Assembly (NCBI RefSeq): GCF_006351005.1
Contig: NZ_VENP01000025.1
Coordinates: 1-47,783 of the forward strand
Length of the DNA stretch: 47,783 nucleotides
Origin: Miniimonas arenae
GTDB taxonomy: Bacteria > Actinomycetota > Actinomycetes > Actinomycetales > Beutenbergiaceae
Reading direction: 5' to 3'
Positions 16,542 to 23,804 of the stretch are shown here, one piece after another (positions within the stretch are counted from its first letter, which is position 1; the number at the start of each line of letters is the position of its first letter). The position numbers were made by a program, and so were the translations under genes. Below the pieces are notes generated by a model, which did no database searches, was not told the origin of the DNA, and was given only the letters and a program-made list of their open reading frames with translations.

Positions 16542-18745
16542 GCGAGCCCCCGCTCCTGCGACCAGCGGTGCAGCGCGGTGTCGACGGCGGCCGTGAGCGA
16601 CTGGAACCGGACGACGTCGTCGAGCTCGTCCACGAGCACGGCGTGACCGGAGGAGTCGGCGAGCGGGATCTGCCAGTTGGGGTACTCGCGGAACGTGCCC
16701 GGCTGGTTCTGTGCGCGACGCTCGCCCACCGCGTCGACGAGCGCGACGCCGATGAGCAACGAGTCGGAGGCGACGAGGTGCACGTGCAACGCCTCGACGA
16801 TCTCCCGCTCCGAGGGGTACTCCCCGATGAGCCCGCGCTCGCGCAGGATCCCGAGCATCTGGTCGCGCTCTCGCTCCGCCTCGGCGCGCACGTGCTCCAC
16901 CGGCTCGGTGAGCAGGCCGAGCCGCGCGCGCAGGTCGACGTGCTCGCCCGCGAGGTAGCCGGCGGTCGGCGGCAGGTCGTGCGTGTTGACGGTGGCGAGC
17001 AGCAGCCGGCGGTAGTGCTCCGGCGGCGCCGGGTGACCGTCCTCGTACTCGAACCACAGCACCGAGGTACCGAGGATCCCGCGGGAGGACAGGTACTCGC
17101 GCACCCACGGCTCCACGTTGCCGAGGTCCTCGCCGATGATGACGGCGCCCGCGCGGTGCGCCTCGAGCGCGAGCACGCCGATCATCGCCTCGTGGTCGTA
17201 GCGCACGTACGCGCCGTTGCCCGCGCCCTGGCCGGCCGGGATCCACCACAGCCGGAAGAACCCGATGATGTGGTCGATCCGCAGCGCGCCCGCGTGCCGC
17301 AGCAGCGAGCGGATCATGTCGCGCAGGGGTGCGTACGCCTCCCGCGCGAGGGCGTCGGGCCGCCACGGCGGCTGCGACCAGTCCTGCCCTTGCTGGTTGT
17401 ACATGTCCGGGGGCGCGCCGACGGTGATGCCGGTGGCGTACATCCGGCGCAGCGACCACGCGTCCGAGCCCTCCGGGTGCACCCCGACCGCGAGGTCGTG
17501 CATGACCCCGACGCTCATGCCCGCCTCGTGCGCGCTGGCCTGCGCGGCGGCGAGCTGCTCGTCCGCGATCCACTGCAGCCACTCGTAGAACTCGACCCGC
17601 TCCGCGAGCTCGGTGCGCAGCCGGGCGACGAGCGGCGAGGTGACGTCGTGCGCCTCCTCCGGCTCGACCGTGCCCTCGAAGTGCTCCTGCAGCGCGCACC
17701 ACAGCGCGAAGTCGGCGAGGGGCCGGCCCTCCCGAGCCACGTACGCCTCGAACGCGCGTTGGCGCCCGGCCGAGCGCGGCGCCGCGAACACGACCTCGAG
17801 CGCGGCCTTCTTGGCGCTCCAGGCGGCGTCGCGGTCGATGCGCGCGGGATCGGTGTTGGACGCGCGGACGGAGTCGTGCGCCCACTCCACCAGCGCGCGC
17901 TGGCTGCTGGGCAGGTACGCGGCCTCCCGGATGTCCTCGGGACGCAGGTAGAGCGGGTTCACGAACCGCCGCGACGTGGGCAGGTACGGGGAGGGCTCGA
18001 TCGGGCCGGCCACCTCGGCGGCGTGGATCGGGTTGACCAGGACGAAGTCACCGCCCCGCTCGCCCACGAGGCGCGCGATGTCGGCGAGGTCGGCGAAGTC
18101 GCCGATCCCCCAGGAGGCGCGGGAGCGCACCGAGTACAGCTGGGCCATGAGCCCCCAGCCCCGGCCGCCGAGGCCGGGGCGCAGGGTGGGCTCGGGCAGG
18201 CGCTGGGGCGTGATCGCCACGACGCAGGTCGCCTCGCGCACCGCCTCACCGCCCGCGTCGCCGCCCGTCTCTCCGCCCCTGAGGCGGTGCTCGACGGCGT
18301 GCACCGCGTGCCAGCCGAGCGGCAGGTCCGCGGGGAGCGGGGCACGCAGCCCCCACACGGTCCCGGTGTCGAGGTCACGTCGCTCCGGCTCCTGGTCGGG
18401 CAGCTCGAGCGTGCGCTCGGTGCCGTCCTCCAGCCGCAGCGTGAGGGTGACGTCGTGCCCGTCGCGCACCCGCACGTCGACGGCGTGCTCGGCGCCCTCG
18501 CGCAGCACGAGCGAGGGGGGCACGAGCTCACGCCACGGCTGCGCGTCGCGCTCGGCCAGGGCGGTGTGCACCTGCTCCTCGGTGAAGGTCGCCACTCCCA
18601 TGGCCTCGAGCACGGCTCGCAGGGTGGCCGCGGGCACGTGCACGCGATCGCCGAAGAACGACCAGTACTCGGTGGAGATGCCGTACCGCTCTGCGAGGTC
18701 GCGCAGCTGCTCCGACGGAGCTGCCCGATCGGCGTCGTTTGTCAT
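16538..18745 (-). CDS. malQ: 4-alpha-glucanotransferase (amylomaltase)
   Basis: This 735-residue GH77 enzyme transfers glucan chains between maltodextrins in the cytoplasm. The catalytic Asp nucleophile is in RIDHIIGFFRLWWIPAG, the acid/base Glu in VIIGEDLGNVEPWV, and the stabilising Asp in VNTHDLPPTAGY; the WGIGDFADL and NPLYLRPEDI segments are also typical. The N-terminal 140 residues form the extra beta-domain seen in long bacterial MalQ. ATG 18745 has GAAAGGG seven bases upstream. It is divergent from the MscS gene and overlaps the EIIA gene downstream. A -10 candidate CAGGAT lies at 18770-18775. Confidence 0.95.
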   Translation of the reverse strand: MTNDADRAAPSEQLRDLAERYGISTEYWSFFGDRVHVPAATLRAVLEAMGVATFTEEQVHTALAERDAQPWRELVPPSLVLREGAEHAVDVRVRDGHDVTLTLRLEDGTERTLELPDQEPERRDLDTGTVWGLRAPLPADLPLGWHAVHAVEHRLRGGETGGDAGGEAVREATCVVAITPQRLPEPTLRPGLGGRGWGLMAQLYSVRSRASWGIGDFADLADIARLVGERGGDFVLVNPIHAAEVAGPIEPSPYLPTSRRFVNPLYLRPEDIREAAYLPSSQRALVEWAHDSVRASNTDPARIDRDAAWSAKKAALEVVFAAPRSAGRQRAFEAYVAREGRPLADFALWCALQEHFEGTVEPEEAHDVTSPLVARLRTELAERVEFYEWLQWIADEQLAAAQASAHEAGMSVGVMHDLAVGVHPEGSDAWSLRRMYATGITVGAPPDMYNQQGQDWSQPPWRPDALAREAYAPLRDMIRSLLRHAGALRIDHIIGFFRLWWIPAGQGAGNGAYVRYDHEAMIGVLALEAHRAGAVIIGEDLGNVEPWVREYLSSRGILGTSVLWFEYEDGHPAPPEHYRRLLLATVNTHDLPPTAGYLAGEHVDLRARLGLLTEPVEHVRAEAERERDQMLGILRERGLIGEYPSEREIVEALHVHLVASDSLLIGVALVDAVGERRAQNQPGTFREYPNWQIPLADSSGHAVLVDELDDVVRFQSLTAAVDTALHRWSQERGLA

Positions 18746-18769
18746 CCATTTGCCCTTTCTCTCGCGCTG

Positions 18770-18775
18770 ATCCTG
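18770..18775 (-). promoter_or_regulatory. -10 candidate CAGGAT for malQ
   Basis: CAGGAT on the minus strand is 24 bases before the malQ ATG and leaves a short leader carrying the GAAAGGG ribosome site. It is within 20 bases of the divergent mscS promoter. Confidence 0.4.
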
Positions 18776-18792
18776 CCAGATCGAGCGCCACC

Positions 18793-18798
18793 TACCCT
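18793..18798 (+). promoter_or_regulatory. -10 box TACCCT, leaderless promoter of the MscS channel gene
   Basis: TACCCT then six bases then GTG 18805. The same TACCCT-N6-GTG arrangement recurs at 20026 and 39481. Confidence 0.55.
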
Positions 18799-18804
18799 GT
18801 AGTT

Positions 18805-19683
18805 GTGGCAGAGGATCAGATCAACGACGCGTGGGCCTGGCTCACGGGCGCCCCCCTGAGGGCGCTCATCATCGCCCTGTTCGGCCTGCTGACGGTCATC
18901 GTGCTGCGCTGGATGCTCACGCGCGTGATGAACCGGCTGCAGCGGGCGCCGTTGCCCACCGTGGACACGACCGGCCGGGTCACCCTGACGCTGGGGGACG
19001 TGCCCGCCGATCACGCGCGGATCCGCCGGCTGCGCACGCTGCACCAGCTGCTCGCCTCGACGATCGGGGTGGTCGTCGGGGTCGTCACGCTCATCATGAT
19101 CCTCGGCACCTTCGGCGTGAACATCGCGCCGCTCATCGCGTCCGCCGGGGTGGTCGGCATCGCGGTCGCGTTCGGCGCTCAGTCTCTCGTCTCCGACGTC
19201 GTCACAGGCCTGTTCATGCTGGTGGAGAACCAGTACAACGTCGGTGACCGCGTCGAGCTCGGCGCGCTCGGAAACATCCTCGCCGCGGGCACGATCGAGG
19301 AGGTCGGCCTGCGCGTCACGACGCTGCGCGACGACGACGGCCGGCTCTGGTACGTCCGCAACGGCCAGATCCTGCGGGTGGCGAACGAGTCGCAGGGCTG
19401 GTCGCTCGCCGTCGTGGAGGTCGCCCTCGCCCCCGACACGGACCTCAGCACGGTGCGCGAGGACGTGCAGGCCTTCGTCGGGCAGCAGCTGACCGACCCG
19501 GCACTCGCCGCCGTGGCCCTGACGGACCGCGACCCGGTGGTTCGGGTGTCGGACATCTCCGGCGGCGCGGCGGTGCTCCAGGTGCGGGTGCACGCGCAGC
19601 CCGGGCAGAACCAGCAGCTCGCCTCGATCCTGCGGCGGCGGCTCTACGCGGAGTTCACCCGCACCGGGATCAAGCTGGCGTGA
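18805..19683 (+). CDS. MscS-family mechanosensitive channel
   Basis: The 292-residue inner-membrane channel opens under membrane tension to release solutes in osmotic downshock. It has a first helix (ALIIALFGLLTVIVLRWML, residues 17-36), a second pair near residue 90 (STIGVVVGVVTLIMILGTFGV) and the pore helix with AGVVGIAVAFGAQSLVSDVVTGLFMLVENQYNVGDRVEL, which is the MscS signature leading into the beta domain. The C-terminal cytoplasmic domain is complete. The transmembrane part is short, as in small actinobacterial MscS proteins. GTG 18805 follows the -10 box directly. It is convergent with EIIB, nine bases between stops. Confidence 0.93.
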   Translation: MAEDQINDAWAWLTGAPLRALIIALFGLLTVIVLRWMLTRVMNRLQRAPLPTVDTTGRVTLTLGDVPADHARIRRLRTLHQLLASTIGVVVGVVTLIMILGTFGVNIAPLIASAGVVGIAVAFGAQSLVSDVVTGLFMLVENQYNVGDRVELGALGNILAAGTIEEVGLRVTTLRDDDGRLWYVRNGQILRVANESQGWSLAVVEVALAPDTDLSTVREDVQAFVGQQLTDPALAAVALTDRDPVVRVSDISGGAAVLQVRVHAQPGQNQQLASILRRRLYAEFTRTGIKLA

Positions 19684-19692
19684 GGGGCGTGG

Positions 19693-19923
19693 CTAGCGCA
19701 GCGCGTCGATCCGCGCCGCGAGCTCGTCGGCCTCGGGCCCGACGACGACCTGGACCACTCGGCCGGACCGGACCACGCCGAACGCACCGTGGGACTTCAG
19801 GGCGGCGTCGTCGACGAGCGCCGGGTCGGCGACCTCGACCCGCAGCCGCGTGATGCAGGGCTCGATCTCGAGCACGTTCGCGGCTCCGCCCAGGTCGGTG
19901 AGGAACTCGTTCTCCTTGGCCAT
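19693..19923 (-). CDS. stand-alone PTS glucose-family EIIB domain
   Basis: The 76-residue protein is a complete EIIB fold with the phosphorylated cysteine at position 23 in EIEPCITRLRVEV, followed by the GVVRSGRVVQVVVG motif. In most bacteria this domain is fused to an EIIC membrane domain; here it stands alone with no EIIC beside it. ATG 19923 has CGGAGG seven bases upstream, which excludes the longer open frame. A candidate -10, TAGAGT, lies at 19994-19999 on the minus strand. Together with the EIIA at 16.1-16.5 kb it could serve an unlinked EIIC, or act as a phosphate relay. Confidence 0.9.
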   Translation of the reverse strand: MAKENEFLTDLGGAANVLEIEPCITRLRVEVADPALVDDAALKSHGAFGVVRSGRVVQVVVGPEADELAARIDALR

Positions 19924-20025
19924 GGCGGACCTCCGGGTGCGTGACGTGAACGGGACGGGGACAAGGCCTGTGACGCGCGATGTACCTCCGGTCACTCTAG
20001 TCCGCGACCCGGCCGGACGGCCGAC

Positions 20026-20031
20026 TACCCT
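20026..20031 (+). promoter_or_regulatory. -10 box TACCCT, leaderless promoter of the globin-tesB pair
   Basis: TACCCT, six bases, GTG 20038. It predicts a leaderless message carrying both the globin and thioesterase genes. Confidence 0.55.
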
Positions 20032-20037
20032 GCTGAG

Positions 20038-20508
20038 GTGACCTCCCCGCCGCAGCGATCCGCCGCGTTCCCCCGGCCCGCCGCGACGTTCTTCGAGGAG
20101 GTCGGCGGACACGAGACGTTCGTCCGCCTCGTCGACCGGTTCTACGAGGGTGTGCGCACCGACGACGTGCTCGCCCCGATGTACCCGCAGCAGGACTGGG
20201 ACGGTGCCCGCTGGCGGCTCACCGCGTTCCTCGAGCAGTACTGGGGCGGCCCGACCATCTACTCCGAGCAGCGCGGCCACCCGCGCCTGCGGATGCGGCA
20301 CGCCCCGTTCGCGGTCACGCCGACCGCACGCGACCGCTGGCTCGCGCACATGCGCGCCGCGCTGCTTTCGCTCGACCTCGCCCCGCTCGCCGAGGCCACG
20401 TTGTGGGACTACCTCGAGCGCGCCGCGCACGCGATGCTCAACGCGCCCGACGACAGGCACGACCACTCGCCCGTCGACCCGACCACGCCGCGGAGGAGCC
20501 TGCTGTGA
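20038..20508 (+). CDS. group II truncated haemoglobin (HbO type)
   Basis: The 156-residue haem protein is a group II truncated haemoglobin. Visible features are TFFEEVGGHETFVRLVDRFY (A-B-C helices), FLEQYWGGPTIYSEQRGHP (CD to E), the proximal His in RLRMRHAPF, and the conserved Trp G8 in RDRWLAHMRAAL. Such proteins bind oxygen tightly and are linked to nitric-oxide or peroxide chemistry or to terminal oxidases. The C-terminal 25 residues are a disordered extension. The stop overlaps the GTG of the thioesterase gene by four bases. The start is supported by the -10 box. Confidence 0.92.
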   Translation: MTSPPQRSAAFPRPAATFFEEVGGHETFVRLVDRFYEGVRTDDVLAPMYPQQDWDGARWRLTAFLEQYWGGPTIYSEQRGHPRLRMRHAPFAVTPTARDRWLAHMRAALLSLDLAPLAEATLWDYLERAAHAMLNAPDDRHDHSPVDPTTPRRSLL

Positions 20509-21434
20509 CCGACGAGTCCGTGCCCACCGGCGCCGAGGCCTTCGCGCTGATCGGCCGCGTGCTCGACGTCGAGCGCACCGGCGAGACCACCTTCGCCGCG
20601 CAGTCCCACCCCCACGTGAACCGCCGCATCTACGGCGGCCAGGTCCTCGCGCAGTCGCTGATCGCCGCAGGCCGCACGGTCGCGTCGGACAGGTACGTGC
20701 ACTCGCTGCACGGCTACTTCCTGCGCCCGGGCGACCCGGACGTCCCGCTCGAGCTCGCCGTCGAGGTCCTGCACGACGGTCGCTCGTTCTCCGCGCGCCG
20801 CACGCACGCGGTGCAGGACGGCGTGCCGATCCTCTCCCTCATCGCCTCCTTCCAGGAGGACCAGGAGGGCTTCGAGCACGCGATCGAGGTCCCGCCGGAC
20901 GTTCCCGCGCCCGAGGAGCTGCCGAGCAGCGACGACGTGTTCCGCTCCGACCCCGCGATCATCCGTCGCTACCTCGCCCCGAAGACGGCGTTCGACATCC
21001 GCTCGGTCGAGCCGCAGATCTACCTCGGGCCTGACCCGTCCGGCTCGCCCGTGCAGGCGACCTGGGTACGCGCGCACGGCGAGCTGCCCGCGTGGGCGGA
21101 CCGCAGCGCGCGCGCCGCGCTGCTCGCCTACGCGTGCGACCAGGTGGTGCTCGAGCCAGTGCTGCGCGCGCACGGGATGTCGTGGAGCACGCCCGGTCTG
21201 TCGGTCGCGAGCCTGGACCACGCGATGTGGTGGCGGCGCGACGTGGACGTCACCCAGTGGCTGCTCTTCGTGCAGGCCTCCCCCACCGCCTCGGGCGGGC
21301 GCGGCCTGGGCACCATTCGGGTGTACGACGGCGAGAGTCGCCTCGTCGCGACCATCGCCCAGGAGGGCATGGTGCGCCTGCGCGACGCCGCTGCGCGCGC
21401 GGCTCGGTCGCCGCAGGGTCCTACCGAGCCCTGA
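20505..21434 (+). CDS. tesB: acyl-CoA thioesterase II
   Basis: The 309-residue double hot-dog protein hydrolyses acyl-CoA to free fatty acid and CoA. Typical TesB segments are HVNRRIYGGQVLAQSLIAAG, VHSLHGYFLRPGDP, DGRSFSARRTHAVQDG, and in the second half SLDHAMWWRR with LFVQASPTASGGRGL, which carries the catalytic Asp and Thr/Ser region. GTG 20505 has GGAGGAG seven bases upstream and overlaps the globin stop (GTGA), so expression is coupled. Linkage of HbO with TesB suggests a common redox or lipid setting, without proof. Confidence 0.93.
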   Translation: MTDESVPTGAEAFALIGRVLDVERTGETTFAAQSHPHVNRRIYGGQVLAQSLIAAGRTVASDRYVHSLHGYFLRPGDPDVPLELAVEVLHDGRSFSARRTHAVQDGVPILSLIASFQEDQEGFEHAIEVPPDVPAPEELPSSDDVFRSDPAIIRRYLAPKTAFDIRSVEPQIYLGPDPSGSPVQATWVRAHGELPAWADRSARAALLAYACDQVVLEPVLRAHGMSWSTPGLSVASLDHAMWWRRDVDVTQWLLFVQASPTASGGRGLGTIRVYDGESRLVATIAQEGMVRLRDAAARAARSPQGPTEP

Positions 21435-21484
21435 GGCCGGCTGCTCCGGCGCCGGACCGGTTCGGTGCCGAGAGCGGGAACTCC

Positions 21485-21535
21485 CTCAGCGCGCCGAACG
21501 CTGAGTCACGGTCACGGATCGGTTGCGCCGCAACC
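21485..21535. terminator. two hairpins between convergent tesB and Hsp70-like genes
   Basis: CTCAGCG (21485-21491) pairs perfectly with CGCTGAG (21499-21505), and GGTTGC (21521-21526) with GCAACC (21530-21535). There is no T-run. Position in a 105-base convergent gap suggests bidirectional termination. Confidence 0.5.
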
Positions 21536-21539
21536 CGCG

Positions 21540-23096
21540 TCAGCGCGCCGAGAGCCCGTACGTCCGCGCGTACCCCGTCGTGAGGTCCGTGATCGTCACC
21601 TCGACGATCCCGCGCGCGTCGATCGTGTAGCGCTCCTCCACCTGCGGACCACCCTCGCGCCGCTCGACGGCCACGTCGGCGAGGTCGCCGTGGTGGCGCA
21701 GCGACGAGTCGTACGGGAACAGCACCTCCGCGAACGGGACGAGCTCACCGCGGGGCTCGCCCTCGCCGTCGACCTCGGTGTACTCCACGTACCGGAACCA
21801 GCCGACGTTGTGCGCGGCCACGTACCGCCGGGTTGCCGTGGCGACGCCGTCCACGGGCACCTCGTGATCGGGCGAGAAGATCTGGTCGAACGCGAGCCCG
21901 CGGCCGGCGTCGCGCTCGCGGAACACCCCGAACCCGCGGGAGAGTCGGTCGGTGAGCGTGAACCCCGAGGCCGGGTCGGCTGCGATCGCGAGCCCGATCG
22001 CGGTGGCCGCACCGGGGTACGGCGAACGGTGAACGCGGCGGCCGAACCGCTCGCGCAGCACACGCGGCACGAGCGGCAGCCCGGATCCACCTCCGACGAG
22101 GTAGATGCCGGCCACGTTCGCGAGGCTCTGGCCGATCGAGCCGACGTCGAGCCGGCCGACGAGCGGCTCCATCGCCGCCACGGACTGCTCCACGAGCGGG
22201 GACGCGGCCTCGTAGAAGTCCTCCACGCCCACGACGACGCTCTGGCCGCCGACCTCGAGTGCGATCCGCCGGGTCTGCGGCGTGAGGCGCTCCTTGGCCT
22301 CGCGGCAGTCCTCCACGAGCGCGCGCCAGTCCGCGCGGCGCAGCCCCTCGGCCGCAGTGCCGGCGGTGCGCACCGCGACGTCGGCGAGCACCTCGTCGAA
22401 GTCGTCGCCGCCAAGGCGGTTCACGCCGGTGGAGCCGAGCACCTCGTGCCGGGTGCCGTCGGCCCGCACGAGGGACGCGTCGAACGTGCCGCCGCCGAGG
22501 TCGTAGACGATCACCTGGGTGCGCCGCGAGGACAGCGACCGCGGCTGGCGGTGGGTGAACTCGAAGCCCGCCGCGGACGGCTCGTTGACCATCCCGAGCA
22601 CGTCGAACCCGGCCCGGCGGAACGCCTCGAGCGTCGCGAACCGCTGCGCGCTGTGGGCGTGCGCCGGGACGGAGACGACCACCTCCAGGGGCGGGACGGC
22701 GGGTGAGGCGGGCTCGCCGTCGGGCGCGTCCTCGCCGTCGAGGCCGTCGCCCTCCTCGACGAGGGCCCGCGCGATCTCCTCGCGCAGCGCGGCGAGGAAG
22801 CCGGTGAGGAGGTCGAGGAGGAGCACCGAGCGACCACCGAAGTCGACCTGCGTCGCGGGCGTCGTCTCCGGGTCGCCGAGCACGCGCTTGAACGAGCGCA
22901 GGACCGGGGCGCCGGCGTGACCCGCGGCCTCGGCGGCGTAGCCGTAGACGAGCTCGTCGCCCTCCAGCGCGACGACGGAGGGGACGAACTCGTGCGGGTC
23001 GCCGTGCGCGTCGGGGAACGACAGGACCGGGTAGTTGCCTCGGTCCACCCGAGCCACCACGGTGCGGGTCGTGCCGAGGTCGATTCCGAGACGCAT
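21540..23096 (-). CDS. Hsp70-family (DnaK-like) protein
   Basis: This 518-residue protein has a full Hsp70/actin-type ATPase domain: MRLGIDLGTTRTVVARVD (phosphate 1), VIVYDLGGGTFDASLV (phosphate 2, about residue 195) and GIYLVGGGSGLPLVPRVL (adenosine loop, about residue 330). An acidic insert EGDGLDGEDAPDGEPAS sits near residue 120. After the ATPase domain only about 150 residues remain, and these do not look like a normal DnaK peptide-binding domain, so this is a divergent stand-alone Hsp70-like protein rather than DnaK. A TAGGGT box six bases before ATG 23096 supports the start. Its clients and co-chaperones are unknown. Confidence 0.9.
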   Translation of the reverse strand: MRLGIDLGTTRTVVARVDRGNYPVLSFPDAHGDPHEFVPSVVALEGDELVYGYAAEAAGHAGAPVLRSFKRVLGDPETTPATQVDFGGRSVLLLDLLTGFLAALREEIARALVEEGDGLDGEDAPDGEPASPAVPPLEVVVSVPAHAHSAQRFATLEAFRRAGFDVLGMVNEPSAAGFEFTHRQPRSLSSRRTQVIVYDLGGGTFDASLVRADGTRHEVLGSTGVNRLGGDDFDEVLADVAVRTAGTAAEGLRRADWRALVEDCREAKERLTPQTRRIALEVGGQSVVVGVEDFYEAASPLVEQSVAAMEPLVGRLDVGSIGQSLANVAGIYLVGGGSGLPLVPRVLRERFGRRVHRSPYPGAATAIGLAIAADPASGFTLTDRLSRGFGVFRERDAGRGLAFDQIFSPDHEVPVDGVATATRRYVAAHNVGWFRYVEYTEVDGEGEPRGELVPFAEVLFPYDSSLRHHGDLADVAVERREGGPQVEERYTIDARGIVEVTITDLTTGYARTYGLSAR

Positions 23097-23102
23097 GGCC
23101 CG

Positions 23103-23108
23103 ACCCTA
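23103..23108 (-). promoter_or_regulatory. -10 box TAGGGT, leaderless promoter of the Hsp70-like gene
   Basis: On the minus strand TAGGGT is followed by six bases and ATG 23096. Confidence 0.5.
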
Positions 23109-23210
23109 CTGCGGGCGCGGACGCCCCCGGCGGGACACTCGTCTGCGGCGGCGGGGACCGGCGTGGTAGAACCGGGGGGCGGCGTGGGCCGCCCGATCCG
23201 AGGAGGAACC

Positions 23211-23702
23211 GTGCGGCTGCGCGTGCAGATCCCGGTCCGCTGGGCGGACCTCGACGCCTACGGTCACGTCAACAACGCCGCGGCGTTCACGCTTCTGGAG
23301 GAGGCGCGGATCCAGGCGTTCTGGGCCGACGCGCACACCCGCTCGCCGTGGTCCACCGCGGTGCTCACGATGGGCCCGGGCGCCGCGACGCAGACCCTCG
23401 TGGCTCGTCAGGAGATCGAGTACCTGCGGCCCGTGCCCTACCTGCGCGGCGGTCTCACCGTGCAGCTGTGGATCGGTCGGCTCGGCGGGTCCTCGCTCGA
23501 ACTGTGCTACTCGGTGCACGACGGCGACCCCGAGCTCGAGCGCACCGGCCCGCCCCTGGAGACGCCCGCCTACACGATCGCGGCGACCACGCTCGTCATG
23601 GTGACGACGGCGACCGGCGCCCCGACCCGCCTCACCCGCGCCCAGCGCGCGGCGTGGGAGCCGATCGTCGACGAGCCGCTCGTCTTCCGGCACCGGCGCT
23701 GA
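23211..23702 (+). CDS. hot-dog fold acyl-CoA thioesterase (4HBT family)
   Basis: The 163-residue protein has the 4-hydroxybenzoyl-CoA thioesterase signature VRWADLDAYGHVNNAAAFTLLEEAR at residues 8-32, with the catalytic Asp in DLDAYGHVNN. It should hydrolyse an acyl-CoA thioester in the cytoplasm. GTG 23211 has AGGAGG four bases before it. It is divergent from the Hsp70-like gene and convergent with the small GTPase of pair A. Confidence 0.9.
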   Translation: MRLRVQIPVRWADLDAYGHVNNAAAFTLLEEARIQAFWADAHTRSPWSTAVLTMGPGAATQTLVARQEIEYLRPVPYLRGGLTVQLWIGRLGGSSLELCYSVHDGDPELERTGPPLETPAYTIAATTLVMVTTATGAPTRLTRAQRAAWEPIVDEPLVFRHRR

Positions 23703-23804
23703 CGCGCGGCGCTCGTTCGGCCACCGAGCGGACGACGGCGAGCACGGCTCCGGCGCGCAGCGTTCCCGACGGCGTGGCACGGTGCTCCCGACGGCGGGGC
23801 GCAC

